From Pseudomonadota bacterium (GTDB lineage Bacteria; Pseudomonadota; Gammaproteobacteria; Steroidobacterales; Steroidobacteraceae): a stretch of 64,000 nt of DNA. The stretch spans positions 1 to 64,000 of the forward strand of contig JAJYUL010000005.1 of NCBI GenBank assembly GCA_021792555.1. Direction: 5' to 3'. Shown piece by piece: positions 49,395-60,622 of the stretch (its first letter is position 1; every line of letters begins with the position of its first letter). Position numbers and translations under genes: made by a program. The notes beneath the pieces are model-generated. The model saw nothing but the letters and a program-made list of their open reading frames with translations, searched no databases and had not been told where the DNA came from.

Positions 49395-50708
49395 TCAGGC
49401 CGCCGGCCACACTGTGCCGGCGGCCTCGCCAAAGCCGATACGCGCGAATCCCGCACGCTCGCACCACGCGCGCAGAATCACCCGGTCGCCGTCGGCGAGA
49501 AAGCGGCGCTGCTCGCCGCTCTTGAGCGTCAGCGGCCGGCTGCCTCCGGCGGTCAGTTCCAGCAGCGAGCCGGCCTGCTGCGGCGCCGGGCCGGATTGCG
49601 TGCCCGTGCCGAGCAGGTCGCCCGGCGCGAGGTTGCAGCCGTTGACCGTGTGGTGCGCCACCATCTGCGCGATCGACCAGTAGCTGTCGCGAAAATCGGC
49701 CTGCGCGAGCCGCTCGGGCGCGAGCGCGCGCTCGCGCATAAGCGCCGTCTCGAGCGCCACCTCCAGCGCGATCTCGATGGCCCCGGCGGCCCGCAGCGCG
49801 GCGCAATCCAGATACGGCAGCGGCGCCGGATCGTGCTCCGCTCGGCGCCACGGGGCGCGGTACGGCGCGAGCGCCTCGAGCGTGACGACCCAGGGTGAGA
49901 CGGTGGTGGCGAAGTTCTTGGCGAGAAACGGGCCGAGCGGCTGGTATTCCCACGCCTGGACATCGCGCGCCGACCAGTCGTTGAGCAGGCACAGACCGAA
50001 CACGTGCTCCTCGGCGCGCTCGATGGGTATGGGCTCCCCGAGCGCATTGCCCGGGCCGATCAGCACGCCGAGCTCGAGCTCGTAATCCAACCGCTCGCTG
50101 GGCGCGAGCCGCGGCGAGTCCGCGCCGCGGGGCATCAGCTGTCCGTGCGGCCGGCGCACGCGCTGCCCGCTCACGCCGATCGAGGAGGCCCGTCCGTGAT
50201 AGGCGATGGGCACCCACTTGTAGTTCGGCAACAGCGGCTGATCGGGGCGGAACAGTCGCCCGACCGCCGTGGCGTGATGGATCGAGGTGTAAAAGTCGGT
50301 GTAATCACCGATGCGCGCCGGCAAGGCAAACTCCGCCTGCGCCTGCGGCACGAGGGCCGCGGCGAGCGCACGGGCGTGCGGCGAATCCGCACGCAGCAGC
50401 CGCGAGAGCCCCCGACGCAATGCCTGCCAGGCCTGCGGACCGAGCGCCATCAGCGCATTCAGCGCCGGGGCGGCGCAGGCGGCGAGCGCCTCGGCCGCGG
50501 CGCCCTCGCGCGGCGCGGCCGGCCCGAGCGCGGTCAGATCGAGGATCGCCTCCCCGATCCCCACGCCGCAGCGCAGCGGCTCGCGGCTGCCGGCGCGGCG
50601 AAACACCGCGAACGGCAGGTTCTGAAGCGGAAAATCACACCCCGGCCGGTTGGCCGACTCCACCCAGCTCGCGAGCTGCGGATCATGGGTCTCATCGATC
50701 TGGCGCAT
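49395..50708 (-). CDS. fahA: Fumarylacetoacetase
   Basis: This 437-residue enzyme catalyses hydrolysis of fumarylacetoacetate to fumarate and acetoacetate, the last step of tyrosine/homogentisate breakdown. It has the N-terminal domain start SANRPGCDFPLQNLPFAVF and the catalytic FAH fold with DYTDFYTSIHHATAVGRLFR, LGVLIGPGNALGEPIPIERA and NDWSARDVQAWEYQPLGPFL. It begins 5 bp after the hmgA stop, forming an operon. The start is ATG 50708 (MRQIDETHDPQLASWVESAN). Confidence 0.95.
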   Translation of the reverse strand: MRQIDETHDPQLASWVESANRPGCDFPLQNLPFAVFRRAGSREPLRCGVGIGEAILDLTALGPAAPREGAAAEALAACAAPALNALMALGPQAWQALRRGLSRLLRADSPHARALAAALVPQAQAEFALPARIGDYTDFYTSIHHATAVGRLFRPDQPLLPNYKWVPIAYHGRASSIGVSGQRVRRPHGQLMPRGADSPRLAPSERLDYELELGVLIGPGNALGEPIPIERAEEHVFGLCLLNDWSARDVQAWEYQPLGPFLAKNFATTVSPWVVTLEALAPYRAPWRRAEHDPAPLPYLDCAALRAAGAIEIALEVALETALMRERALAPERLAQADFRDSYWSIAQMVAHHTVNGCNLAPGDLLGTGTQSGPAPQQAGSLLELTAGGSRPLTLKSGEQRRFLADGDRVILRAWCERAGFARIGFGEAAGTVWPAA

Positions 50709-50713
50709 GGCGG

Positions 50714-52054
50714 TCAGCGCGGCTCGCGCGCCTGCGCGTTGAAATGCCGGCCGAGGCCCTGCCAACAGCGCGCGTAGTCGCGCTGGCGCTGCGGCAGCGC
50801 GAGCGCGCGCGGCGAGGGGCGAATCAGCGTACGCGTCTCGAACATGAAGGCCATGGTATCGCCGATGCGCTGCGGAGTCTGTGTGTCGGCGCGGCTCGCG
50901 CGCTCGAAGGTCTGCGCATCCGGACCGTGGCCGGTCATGCAGTTGTGCAGCGATGCCCCGCCCGGCTCGAAGCCGTGCGCCTTGGCGTCGTAGACCCCGT
51001 GAATCAGCCCCATGAACTCGCTCGCGATGTTGCGATGGAACCAGGGCGGACGGAACGTGTCCTGCATCACCAGCCAGCGCGGCGGGAAGATCACGAAATC
51101 GATCGCATCGACTCCGGGGGTATCGCTGAGCGATTGCAGCACCAGGAAGATCGAGGGATCGGGGTGATCGTAGCTGATCGACCCGATGGTGTTGAAGCGG
51201 CGCAGATCGTACTTGTACGGCGCGTGATTGCCGTGCCAGGCCACCACATCGAGCGGCGAGTGATCGAGCTCGGCGCTCCAGAGCGCCCCGCCGAACTTCG
51301 CCACCAGCTCCATCGGACCGTCGCGGTCCTCGTACCAGGCGACCGGGGTGAGGAAGTCCCGCGGGTTGGCGAGCCCGTTCGAGCCGATCGGCCCGAGGTC
51401 GGGCAGCTTAAACGGCGCGCCGAAGTTCTCGCAGAGATAGCCGCGCGCCTCGGCATCGAGCAGCTCGACGCGAAAGCGCACCCCGCGCGGCACCACCACG
51501 ATCTCCTGCGGCTCGACATCGAGCCGCCCGAGCTCGCTCGCCACGCGCAGCCGCCCGAGCTGCGGCACGATCAGCAGCTCGCCGTCGGCATCGTAGAAGA
51601 ACCGCTCGCGCATCGAGCGGTTGGCCCGGTACCAGTGGATCGCGCAGCCGCTGTGCGCATCGCTCGAGCCGGCCCCTCCGGCGGTGAGCAGCCCGTCGAT
51701 GAAATCGGTCGGCTCCTGCGGCACGGGCAGCGCGCTCCAGCGCAGCGGGTCCGGCGGCGCAGGCAGCCCGGCGAACTGTCCGAGCAGCCCCGGGTGCTCG
51801 AGGGCGCGGAACTCCCCCTGCACGGCCGCCGGGCGGATGCGGTACAGCCAGGTGTGCCGGTTCGCATGCCGGGGCGCGGTGAAGGCGGTGCCGGAGAGCT
51901 GCTCGGCGTACAGGCCGTACGGGCAGCGCTGGGGCGAGTTGCGGCCCTGCGGCAGGGCGCCGGGCAGCGCCTCGGTGGCGAAGTGATTGCCGAAGCCGGT
52001 GAGATACTCGAGCGCTCGATCGGTCCCGGCGGCGAGTGCGGATGCAGATCGCAT
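50714..52054 (-). CDS. hmgA: Homogentisate 1,2-dioxygenase
   Basis: This 446-residue non-heme iron enzyme opens the ring of homogentisate to maleylacetoacetate. Blocks include [20 protein letters not shown] at the N terminus, the cupin barrel with [20 protein letters not shown] and the iron-site region [20 protein letters not shown] with EFMGLIHG. First gene of hmgA-fahA; a maleylacetoacetate isomerase gene is not in this operon, unless a GST-type enzyme elsewhere serves. It is divergent from a MarR regulator with a perfect palindrome between. Confidence 0.96.
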   Translation of the reverse strand: MRSASALAAGTDRALEYLTGFGNHFATEALPGALPQGRNSPQRCPYGLYAEQLSGTAFTAPRHANRHTWLYRIRPAAVQGEFRALEHPGLLGQFAGLPAPPDPLRWSALPVPQEPTDFIDGLLTAGGAGSSDAHSGCAIHWYRANRSMRERFFYDADGELLIVPQLGRLRVASELGRLDVEPQEIVVVPRGVRFRVELLDAEARGYLCENFGAPFKLPDLGPIGSNGLANPRDFLTPVAWYEDRDGPMELVAKFGGALWSAELDHSPLDVVAWHGNHAPYKYDLRRFNTIGSISYDHPDPSIFLVLQSLSDTPGVDAIDFVIFPPRWLVMQDTFRPPWFHRNIASEFMGLIHGVYDAKAHGFEPGGASLHNCMTGHGPDAQTFERASRADTQTPQRIGDTMAFMFETRTLIRPSPRALALPQRQRDYARCWQGLGRHFNAQAREPR

Positions 52055-52094
52055 GGCGGACTCCCGGTATGCTTTAGGCTATGATGACACAATT

Positions 52095-52110
52095 GGTTGC
52101 GCTCGCAACC
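52095..52110. promoter_or_regulatory. Perfect palindrome between hmgA and its MarR regulator
   Basis: GGTTGCG-CT-CGCAACC, a perfect 7-2-7 repeat, centres in the 73-bp region between the divergent genes. Size and position match a MarR dimer operator. TATGAT at 52079-52084 is a plausible -10 box for the regulator gene, with the palindrome just after its transcription start. Confidence 0.75.
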
Positions 52111-52127
52111 TTATGGGAGATCCCCCG

Positions 52128-52589
52128 GTGACCGCCCGTTCCATGGCCGAGCCAACGCTCGAGCTTGGCGCCTTCGTGCCCTTCCGCCTGAACCGCCTCG
52201 CCGCCGGGGTCAGCCAGCACCTCGCCGCGGTCTATCAGTCGCGCTTCGGCCTGGACATTCCGCAGTGGCGGGTCATGGCCACGGTCGGCTCCCAGCACGG
52301 CTGCACCGCGCAGTACATCGCCGCCAGCACGCGCATGCACAAGACCCGCGTCAGCCGGGCCATCGCCGAACTCGAGGGCCGCCAGCTCATCGAGCGCGCG
52401 TCCAGCGAGCAGGACCGGCGCGAGCGCGAGGTCCGCCTCACCAAGGCAGGCCGGCGCATGTACACGGAGCTGGTGCCGCTCGCGCTCGAGCGGGAGGCGC
52501 ACTTGCTCGCGTGCCTCTCCGGCGAGCAGCTCGCCGGCTTTCTCGCCGGCATGGAAACGCTCGAGCGCTATCTGCAGCTGGAGGACTGA
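52128..52589 (+). CDS. MarR-family regulator of homogentisate genes
   Basis: This is a 153-residue winged-helix regulator with FRLNRLAAGVSQHLAAVYQS, the recognition region YIAASTRMHKTRVSRAIAEL and wing SEQDRREREVRLTKAGRR. GGGAGA sits 8-9 bases before GTG 52128. Divergence from hmgA and the intervening palindrome indicate that it represses hmgA-fahA, probably relieved by homogentisate or a related aromatic acid, as for HmgR-type regulators. It overlaps the next gene (TGATG). Confidence 0.85.
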   Translation: MTARSMAEPTLELGAFVPFRLNRLAAGVSQHLAAVYQSRFGLDIPQWRVMATVGSQHGCTAQYIAASTRMHKTRVSRAIAELEGRQLIERASSEQDRREREVRLTKAGRRMYTELVPLALEREAHLLACLSGEQLAGFLAGMETLERYLQLED

Positions 52590-53086
52590 TGACGATGCCG
52601 CGCCTGATCCGCGCCGCAGCACTGCTTGCGGCCCTGCTCTGCCTCCTGCCCCCGGCCGTCGCGCATCCCGCCGCCCCGCGTGTGCAGATCGCCAGCTCCT
52701 CGATGCTGGTCCTCGACGCGACCGTCCATGCGCACGACATCGTGCTGCGCGTTGCGCGCACGGCCGATCACACGCCCATCGAGGGAGCCGGCAACGTCAC
52801 TGCGCAAATCGGCGGCCGCCCGGTGCCGCTCGTGGCCCACGGCGACACCTACGTGCTCTCGACCCACGGCTTGAAAAGCGGCGCGCAGTCCCTGCAGGTC
52901 GTGGTCGCGCACGACGGCATCCATGAGCTGCTGAGCGGCACCGTCACGCTGCCGAAGCACCCGGACCGCCTGGCGGTGCTCGAGCGCCACGGTTACGGGG
53001 CCTGGTGGGTGCTCAACATCGTCGTGCTGCTGCTGGCGGCGCGCCTGATCATGCGCCGCAAGAAGCCTGCGGCCAAAGCCCCTTGA
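52589..53086 (+). CDS. Membrane-anchored periplasmic protein of unknown function
   Basis: This is a 165-residue protein whose ATG shares its A with the MarR stop; GGAGGA upstream supports the start. A signal peptide (MTMPRLIRAAALLAALLCLL) is followed by an all-beta segment (VQIASSSMLVLDATVHAHDI, GNVTAQIGGRPVPLV) resembling a small immunoglobulin-like domain. One C-terminal membrane helix (WWVLNIVVLLLAARLIM) and a basic tail RRKKPAAKAP finish it. Topology is periplasmic domain with C-terminal anchor. No family recognised. Co-translation with a catabolic regulator is odd. Confidence 0.65.
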   Translation: MTMPRLIRAAALLAALLCLLPPAVAHPAAPRVQIASSSMLVLDATVHAHDIVLRVARTADHTPIEGAGNVTAQIGGRPVPLVAHGDTYVLSTHGLKSGAQSLQVVVAHDGIHELLSGTVTLPKHPDRLAVLERHGYGAWWVLNIVVLLLAARLIMRRKKPAAKAP

Positions 53087-53116
53087 GCGGCCGCGGCGGC
53101 CGGCCCGCCAGCGCGG

Positions 53117-54562
53117 TCAGTGGATGACCCGCGCGCACAGATCGAGCAGCGGCGCCGGCAGGATGCCGAGCACGAGCACTGCGGCGGCGTTGACGCCGAG
53201 GGCAAAGCGCACGCCGAAGGAGCGCACCGTGTCCGGCAGCGACTCGGGCGCCTCGTCGAAATACATCAGCTTCACCACCCGCAGGTAGTAGAACGCGCCG
53301 ACCACCGACATCACCACGGCGGTCACCACCAGCCACAGGTGCTGGGTCTCCCACAGGGCCTGAATGATGCGCAGCTTGGCCCAGAACCCGACGAAGGGCG
53401 GCACGCCCGCGGTGGAGAACATCAGCATGGCCATGGCGAGCGCGAGCAGCGGATCGCGCCGGTACAGACCCTTGTAGTGCTCGAGCTTGTCCGCCTCGAA
53501 GCCCTTGCGGCTGGCCAGAATGACCACTCCGAAGAACCCGAGCGCCATCAGCACGTACACCAGCGTGTAGTACAGCGCCGCGCCGTAGCCGTTCACCGTC
53601 CCGGCGACGAAGCCGAGCAGAATGAACCCGACGTGGGAGATCGTCGAGTACGCCAGCATGCGCTTGATGTTGGTCTGCGCGATGGCGACCACGTTGCCGA
53701 CCACGAGCGTCAGCACCGCCAGCGGAGCGAGCATCGCCGTCCAGTCGACCGTGACGCCCGCCAGGCCGTGCGCCAGCAGGCGCAGGGCGAGCGCGAAGTA
53801 CCCTAGCTTCGGCGCCGTGCCGATGAACAGCGTCACGCTGGTCGGCGCCCCGTCGTACACATCGGGCAGCCACATGTGAAACGGCACCGCCCCGAGCTTG
53901 AAGGCGACGGCCACCACGATGAACGTCAGGCCGAGGATCACCCCGAGATTGTGCGGCGCGCTGAGCGCCACGGCGATGCCGTCGAGGTTGAGCGTGCCGG
54001 TGAGCCCGTAGACGATGGACATGCCGTAAAGGAGCATCCCCGAGGCGATGGCGCCGAGCACGAAGTACTTCATGGCCGCCTCGGCGGCGACGCCCGACTC
54101 ACGGTCGAAGGCGACCATCGCGTACACCGAGAGCGCGAGCAGCTCGACGCCGAGATACACCGTCAGCAGGCTGTTGGCCGAGATCAGCACGAAGATCCCG
54201 AGCAGCGCCGAGAGCGAGAGCACGTAGTACTCGCCCTTGAGGATGTCGCGGTTCTGAAGATAGGCGCGCGAGTAAAGCAGCGCCACCGCCACCGCCAGGA
54301 AGCCGGCGAGCTTCAGGACGTACGCGAGCGGGTCGGCGACGTAGGTGCCGTCGAACAGCACCACGCGGTGCGCGACATCGGCGTAGGCGACGGTGAGCGC
54401 CGCGCCGACCACGAGCACCAGCAGCGTCAACGTTCCGGTCGCCCCGGGGCGCTTCGCGCCGACGAACGCCTCGAACAGCAGCACGATGCAGATCGCCGCG
54501 GTCAGGTAGATCTCCGGAACGGCGGCGGCAATGGAATGCAGGTTCATCATCGTGTCGGGCAT
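53117..54562 (-). CDS. nuoN: NADH-quinone oxidoreductase subunit N
   Basis: This is a 481-residue antiporter-like membrane subunit of complex I and the last gene of the cluster. About fourteen helices; the proton-channel region includes ALSVYAMVAFDRESGVAAEA, KLGAVPFHMWLPDVYDGAPT (conserved Lys and His region) and MLAYSTISHVGFILLGFVAG. It begins 5 bp after the nuoM stop. ATG 54562 is used, but ATG 54547 (MNLHSIAAAVPEIYL) matches NuoN N termini better in length and may be the true start. Confidence 0.93.
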   Translation of the reverse strand: MPDTMMNLHSIAAAVPEIYLTAAICIVLLFEAFVGAKRPGATGTLTLLVLVVGAALTVAYADVAHRVVLFDGTYVADPLAYVLKLAGFLAVAVALLYSRAYLQNRDILKGEYYVLSLSALLGIFVLISANSLLTVYLGVELLALSVYAMVAFDRESGVAAEAAMKYFVLGAIASGMLLYGMSIVYGLTGTLNLDGIAVALSAPHNLGVILGLTFIVVAVAFKLGAVPFHMWLPDVYDGAPTSVTLFIGTAPKLGYFALALRLLAHGLAGVTVDWTAMLAPLAVLTLVVGNVVAIAQTNIKRMLAYSTISHVGFILLGFVAGTVNGYGAALYYTLVYVLMALGFFGVVILASRKGFEADKLEHYKGLYRRDPLLALAMAMLMFSTAGVPPFVGFWAKLRIIQALWETQHLWLVVTAVVMSVVGAFYYLRVVKLMYFDEAPESLPDTVRSFGVRFALGVNAAAVLVLGILPAPLLDLCARVIH

Positions 54563-54567
54563 CGGGT

Positions 54568-56082
54568 CTACACCGGAATCTTGGTGGCAGCGGCCTGGCT
54601 GACCAGGTGCTGGATCGAGGGTTCCATGATCTTCAGCAGCGGCTCGGGCCACACGCCAAGCGCCAGCACGGCAAGCGCCAGGACGCCGAGGATCAGGAAT
54701 TCCCGCCCATTGACATCGCTCAGCTTGGCCACGTGATCATTGGCCACCGGACCGAACACCACGCGCTTGACCAGCCACAGCGTGTACCCGGCCCCGAGGA
54801 TGAGCGTCACGGCCGCGAGCGCCGAGTACCAGAAGCTCGCCTTGAAGCTCGCCAGGATCACCAGGAACTCCCCGACGAACCCGGAGGTGCCGGGCAGCCC
54901 GGTATTGGCGAGCGCGAACAGCACCATGAACCCGGCGAACACCGGCATGGTGTTGATGACCCCGCCGTAATCGGCGATCTGCCGCGTGTGCATGCGGTCA
55001 TAGAGCACCCCGACGCACAGGAACAGCGCCCCGGAGATCAGTCCGTGGGAGATCATCTGCACCATCGCGCCGTCCATGCCCATCGCGGCGCCCTGCGTGG
55101 CGCCGGTGCTCCTGACGATGGCGTACACCAGGAACGCGCCGAGGGTGACGAAGCCCATGTGCGCGATCGAGGAATAGGCGATCAGCTTCTTCATGTCCTG
55201 CTGTACGAGCGCGACGAAGCCGATGTAGATCACCGCGATCAGCGAGAGCGTGATCACCAGCGTGTCGAGCTCGCGGCAGGCATCCGGGACGATCGGCAGA
55301 CTGAAGCGCAGAAAGCCGTACCCGCCCATCTTCAGCATGATGGCCGCGAGGATCACCGAGCCGCCGGTCGGCGCCTCGACGTGCGCATCCGGCAGCCAGG
55401 TGTGCACCGGCCACATCGGCACCTTCACCGCGAAGGCGAGCAGGAATGCCGCGAAGATCCAGCGCTGCTCGGTGAGCGTCAGCGGCAGCGCCTGGAAGGC
55501 GGCGATCGAATAGCTGCCGGCCTTGACGTACATGTAGATCAGCGCCGCGAGCATGAACACCGAGCCGAGGAAGGTGTACAGGAAGAACTTGATGGTCGCG
55601 TACACGCGCCGCGGGCCGCCCCAGATGCCGATGATGAGGAACATCGGGATCAGCATCGCTTCCCAGAAGAAGTAAAAGAGCAGCGCATCGGTGGCCGAGA
55701 ACACCCCGATCATCAGCCCTTCCATGATCAGGAAGGCCGCGTAGTACTGCGCCGGGCGCTTGGTGATCACCTGCCAGCCGGCGATCAGCACCGGAATGGT
55801 CATCAGCGCCGTCAGCACCACGAGCGGCATCGAGATGCCATCGACGCCGAGCGCGTAATAGGCGTGGAAGCGCGGGATCCACGCGGCCTTCTCCACGAAC
55901 TGGAATGCCGCGGTGTGCGTGTTGAAGTCCCGCACCAGCGGCACGCACAGCGCCAGTGCCACGAGCGAGGCGACGAGCGACAGCCAGCGGCCGGCGACGA
56001 TATTGCGCTCCCCGAGCAGCAGCACCACGATGCCGGCCGCGATGGGCAGCCAGATCAGCAGGGACAGCAGGTGGTCGTGCAT
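54568..56082 (-). CDS. nuoM: NADH-quinone oxidoreductase subunit M
   Basis: This is a 504-residue proton-pumping subunit. The conserved Glu in the FFWEAMLIPMFLIIGIWGG region (about residue 145), Lys/His-rich channel residues in KVPMWPVHTWLPDAHVEAPT and MKKLIAYSSIAHMGFVTLG mark the Mrp-type antiporter core. It lies between nuoL and nuoN with short spacers. Confidence 0.95.
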   Translation of the reverse strand: MHDHLLSLLIWLPIAAGIVVLLLGERNIVAGRWLSLVASLVALALCVPLVRDFNTHTAAFQFVEKAAWIPRFHAYYALGVDGISMPLVVLTALMTIPVLIAGWQVITKRPAQYYAAFLIMEGLMIGVFSATDALLFYFFWEAMLIPMFLIIGIWGGPRRVYATIKFFLYTFLGSVFMLAALIYMYVKAGSYSIAAFQALPLTLTEQRWIFAAFLLAFAVKVPMWPVHTWLPDAHVEAPTGGSVILAAIMLKMGGYGFLRFSLPIVPDACRELDTLVITLSLIAVIYIGFVALVQQDMKKLIAYSSIAHMGFVTLGAFLVYAIVRSTGATQGAAMGMDGAMVQMISHGLISGALFLCVGVLYDRMHTRQIADYGGVINTMPVFAGFMVLFALANTGLPGTSGFVGEFLVILASFKASFWYSALAAVTLILGAGYTLWLVKRVVFGPVANDHVAKLSDVNGREFLILGVLALAVLALGVWPEPLLKIMEPSIQHLVSQAAATKIPV

Positions 56083-56115
56083 TCTTGTGCTTTCTCCGAA
56101 ATGCTCTGCGTGGGC

Positions 56116-58125
<2,010 letters not shown>

Positions 58126-58131
58126 GCGGCC

Positions 58132-58437
58132 TCAGCCCTTGAGAGTGTTCAGATCTTCGACATTGATGCTGCGCCGCTCACGGAACAGCACCACGAGGAT
58201 CGCCAGTCCGATGGCCGACTCGGCCGCCGCCACGGTGAGCACGAAAAACACGAACACCTGGCCGGTCAGATCGCCGAGCATGCGCGAGAAGGCGATGAAG
58301 TTGAAGTTGGCCGCGAGCAGCAGCAACTCCACGCACATCAGCAGCAGGATGACGTTCTTGCGGTTGAGGAAGATCCCGGCAACCGCGAGCGCGAACAGAA
58401 TCCCTGAGAGCGTGAGCATGTCTGCGAGCGTGATCAT
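58132..58437 (-). CDS. nuoK: NADH-quinone oxidoreductase subunit K
   Basis: This is a 101-residue, three-helix membrane subunit. It carries two conserved membrane Glu residues, in [20 protein letters not shown] and in the [20 protein letters not shown] helix. Its start ATG overlaps the nuoJ stop (ATGA, 58434-58437). Confidence 0.95.
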   Translation of the reverse strand: MITLADMLTLSGILFALAVAGIFLNRKNVILLLMCVELLLLAANFNFIAFSRMLGDLTGQVFVFFVLTVAAAESAIGLAILVVLFRERRSINVEDLNTLKG

Positions 58438-59039
58438 GAGCGCTTCTCCGCGGAGACCTTCACCACCCGCAGACGGTCCTCGGCGCGCACCGCCACCTGG
58501 CGCGAGATGTCCTGCACCTTCAGCCCCGGACGGCGGCGCAGGGTGAGCGCGATGGCGGCCACGATCGCCACCACCAGCAGCACGGCGGCGAGCTCGAACG
58601 GATAGGCATAATGCGTGTACAGCACCCGGCCGAGTTCGAGCGTGTTGCTGTAGTTCGCCGGCTCGCTGACGAAGCCGCGGCCGACATCGACGCCGCCGAG
58701 CCCGTTGCGCCAGATCACCCCGGTGATCTCGGCAATCACCGCGAGGGCCGTGATCCAGCCGAGCCAGGCGAAGCGGGTGAAGCCCTGCCTGATCTCCGCC
58801 AGGTTGATGTCGAGCATCATCACCACGAACAGGAACAGCACCATCACCGCCCCGACGTACACCAGCACCAGCACGATGGCGAGGAACTCCGCCTCGACCA
58901 GCAGCCAGATGGCCGCGGAGTTGACGAAGCAGAACACCAGAAACAGCACCGAGTAGACCGGATTGCGCGCGGTGATCACCCCGAGCGCGCCGGCCACCAG
59001 CAGCGTGGCGAAGATGTAGAAGAGAATTTCGACTAGCAC
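58434..59039 (-). CDS. nuoJ: NADH-quinone oxidoreductase subunit J
   Basis: This is a 201-residue, five-helix membrane subunit, GTG start at 59039 with GAGG upstream ([20 protein letters not shown]). The pi-bulge helix is [20 protein letters not shown]. It starts 10 bp after the nuoI stop; a longer upstream frame overlapping nuoI is not used. Confidence 0.93.
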   Translation of the reverse strand: MLVEILFYIFATLLVAGALGVITARNPVYSVLFLVFCFVNSAAIWLLVEAEFLAIVLVLVYVGAVMVLFLFVVMMLDINLAEIRQGFTRFAWLGWITALAVIAEITGVIWRNGLGGVDVGRGFVSEPANYSNTLELGRVLYTHYAYPFELAAVLLVVAIVAAIALTLRRRPGLKVQDISRQVAVRAEDRLRVVKVSAEKRS

Positions 59040-59049
59040 GGCCTCGACC

Positions 59050-59529
59050 TCACCGGTAGGGCGCATCGGCCGCTTTGTCGGCGGCGATCAGAGTCTCGTA
59101 GCGCTCGCCCACGGCGAGCAGCTTGTCCTTGCTCATGACGTTCTCGCCACGGTTCTCCATGTGGTACTCGTGAATGCGCGTCAGCACGATCGCATCGACC
59201 GGACAGGCCTCCTCGCAGAAGCCGCAGTAGATGCACTTGAACAGATCGATGTCGTAGCGGGTGGTGCGCCGCGTGCCGTCCGCCGACACGTCCGAGTCGA
59301 TGGTGATGCACGTCGCCGGACAGGTCGTCTCGCACAGCTTGCAGGCGATGCAGCGCTCCTCGCCGTTCGCGTAGCGGCGCAGCGCATGCAGGCCGCGGAA
59401 ACGCGGGGACTGCGGCGCCTTCTCCTCGGGGTAGTTCAGCGTGTACTTGCGCGTAAAGAAGGTGCGCGCGGTGACGGACATCCCCTTCAGGAGTTCCGGC
59501 AGCAGAAAAGTCTTCAGCGGATTGGCCAT
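59050..59529 (-). CDS. nuoI: NADH-quinone oxidoreductase subunit I
   Basis: This is a 159-residue peripheral-arm subunit holding clusters N6a and N6b. Both CxxCxxCxxxCP motifs are complete: [12 protein letters not shown] and [12 protein letters not shown]. An N-terminal amphipathic helix ([20 protein letters not shown]) docks to the membrane. GGAGGC precedes ATG 59529. Confidence 0.95.
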   Translation of the reverse strand: MANPLKTFLLPELLKGMSVTARTFFTRKYTLNYPEEKAPQSPRFRGLHALRRYANGEERCIACKLCETTCPATCITIDSDVSADGTRRTTRYDIDLFKCIYCGFCEEACPVDAIVLTRIHEYHMENRGENVMSKDKLLAVGERYETLIAADKAADAPYR

Positions 59530-59540
59530 TGCCTCCTCCT

Positions 59541-60620
59541 TCAGTGGAACCAGGGCCTGGCCCACGGTCCGATGTGGATTGCCGCCATGATCATCTCGAC
59601 TCCGATCCACACCAGCGTGACGGGAATCAGCGCCTTCCAGCCGAGCCGCATGATCTGGTCGTAGCGGTAGCGCGGGAAAGTCGCGCGGAACCACAGGAAC
59701 AGGAACAGGAACACGAACACCTTCAGGCCCAGCCAGAAGAAGCTCGGGTCACCGAGGAAGGTATGGCCGATCCCCGGATAGCCGGCAAACGGCGAGAGCC
59801 AGCCGCCGAAGAAGAACACGGCGGTCAGCGTCGAGATGAGGATCATGTTGGCGTATTCGGCGAGGAAGAACAGCGCGAACGCGATGCCCGAATACTCCAC
59901 GTGAAAGCCCGCCACGATCTCCGACTCGCCCTCGGCGACGTCGAACGGCGCACGGTTGGTCTCGGCGACGCCGGCGATCAGGTAAACGACGAACAGCGGG
60001 AACAGCCAGAACCAGTTCCACGCGAGGAACCCGCCCTGCTGGTGCTGCACGATCTGGCCGAGGTTCATGCTGCCGGCGGCCATCAGCACCCCGACCAGCG
60101 CGAAGCCCATGGCGATCTCGTAGGCCACCATCTGCGCCGCCGAGCGCATCGCTCCGAGCAGTGCGTACTTGGAGTTGGCCGACCAGCCTGCGAGGATGAT
60201 GCCGTACACGCCCATCGAGGACAGCGCGAGCAGGTACAGCAGTCCCGCGTTCGCCTTCGAGACCACCAGCTGCGGGGAGAGCGGAATCACCGCCCAGGCC
60301 GCGATCGCCGGGATCAGCGCAAGCGCCGGCGCGATGCGGAAGAGGAACTTGCTCGCGGCACTCGGCACCACCACTTCCTTGGTGAGCAGCTTGAACACGT
60401 CCGCGAATGGCTGGCCGAGCCCGGGCAGCATCCCGAAGATGCGCACGCGGTTCGGCCCGCGCCGCAGCTGCATCCAGCCGATGACCTTGCGCTCCCAGAG
60501 CGTGAGGAAGGCCACGCACAGGATGACCCCGATGGTGATGATCAGGATCCACACGACGGTGCGGACGATCTGCGGGAGCGAGGCCCACAGGGCGAGCAGG
60601 TGAGTGATTTGCGTGTGCAT
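59541..60620 (-). CDS. nuoH: NADH-quinone oxidoreductase subunit H
   Basis: This is a 359-residue membrane subunit lining the quinone chamber. Signature segments are [40 protein letters not shown], and [20 protein letters not shown], which bears conserved acidic quinone-site residues. It starts 2 bp after the nuoG stop. Upstream in-frame codons are an overlap shadow. Confidence 0.95.
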   Translation of the reverse strand: MHTQITHLLALWASLPQIVRTVVWILIITIGVILCVAFLTLWERKVIGWMQLRRGPNRVRIFGMLPGLGQPFADVFKLLTKEVVVPSAASKFLFRIAPALALIPAIAAWAVIPLSPQLVVSKANAGLLYLLALSSMGVYGIILAGWSANSKYALLGAMRSAAQMVAYEIAMGFALVGVLMAAGSMNLGQIVQHQQGGFLAWNWFWLFPLFVVYLIAGVAETNRAPFDVAEGESEIVAGFHVEYSGIAFALFFLAEYANMILISTLTAVFFFGGWLSPFAGYPGIGHTFLGDPSFFWLGLKVFVFLFLFLWFRATFPRYRYDQIMRLGWKALIPVTLVWIGVEMIMAAIHIGPWARPWFH

Positions 60621-60622
60621 CG

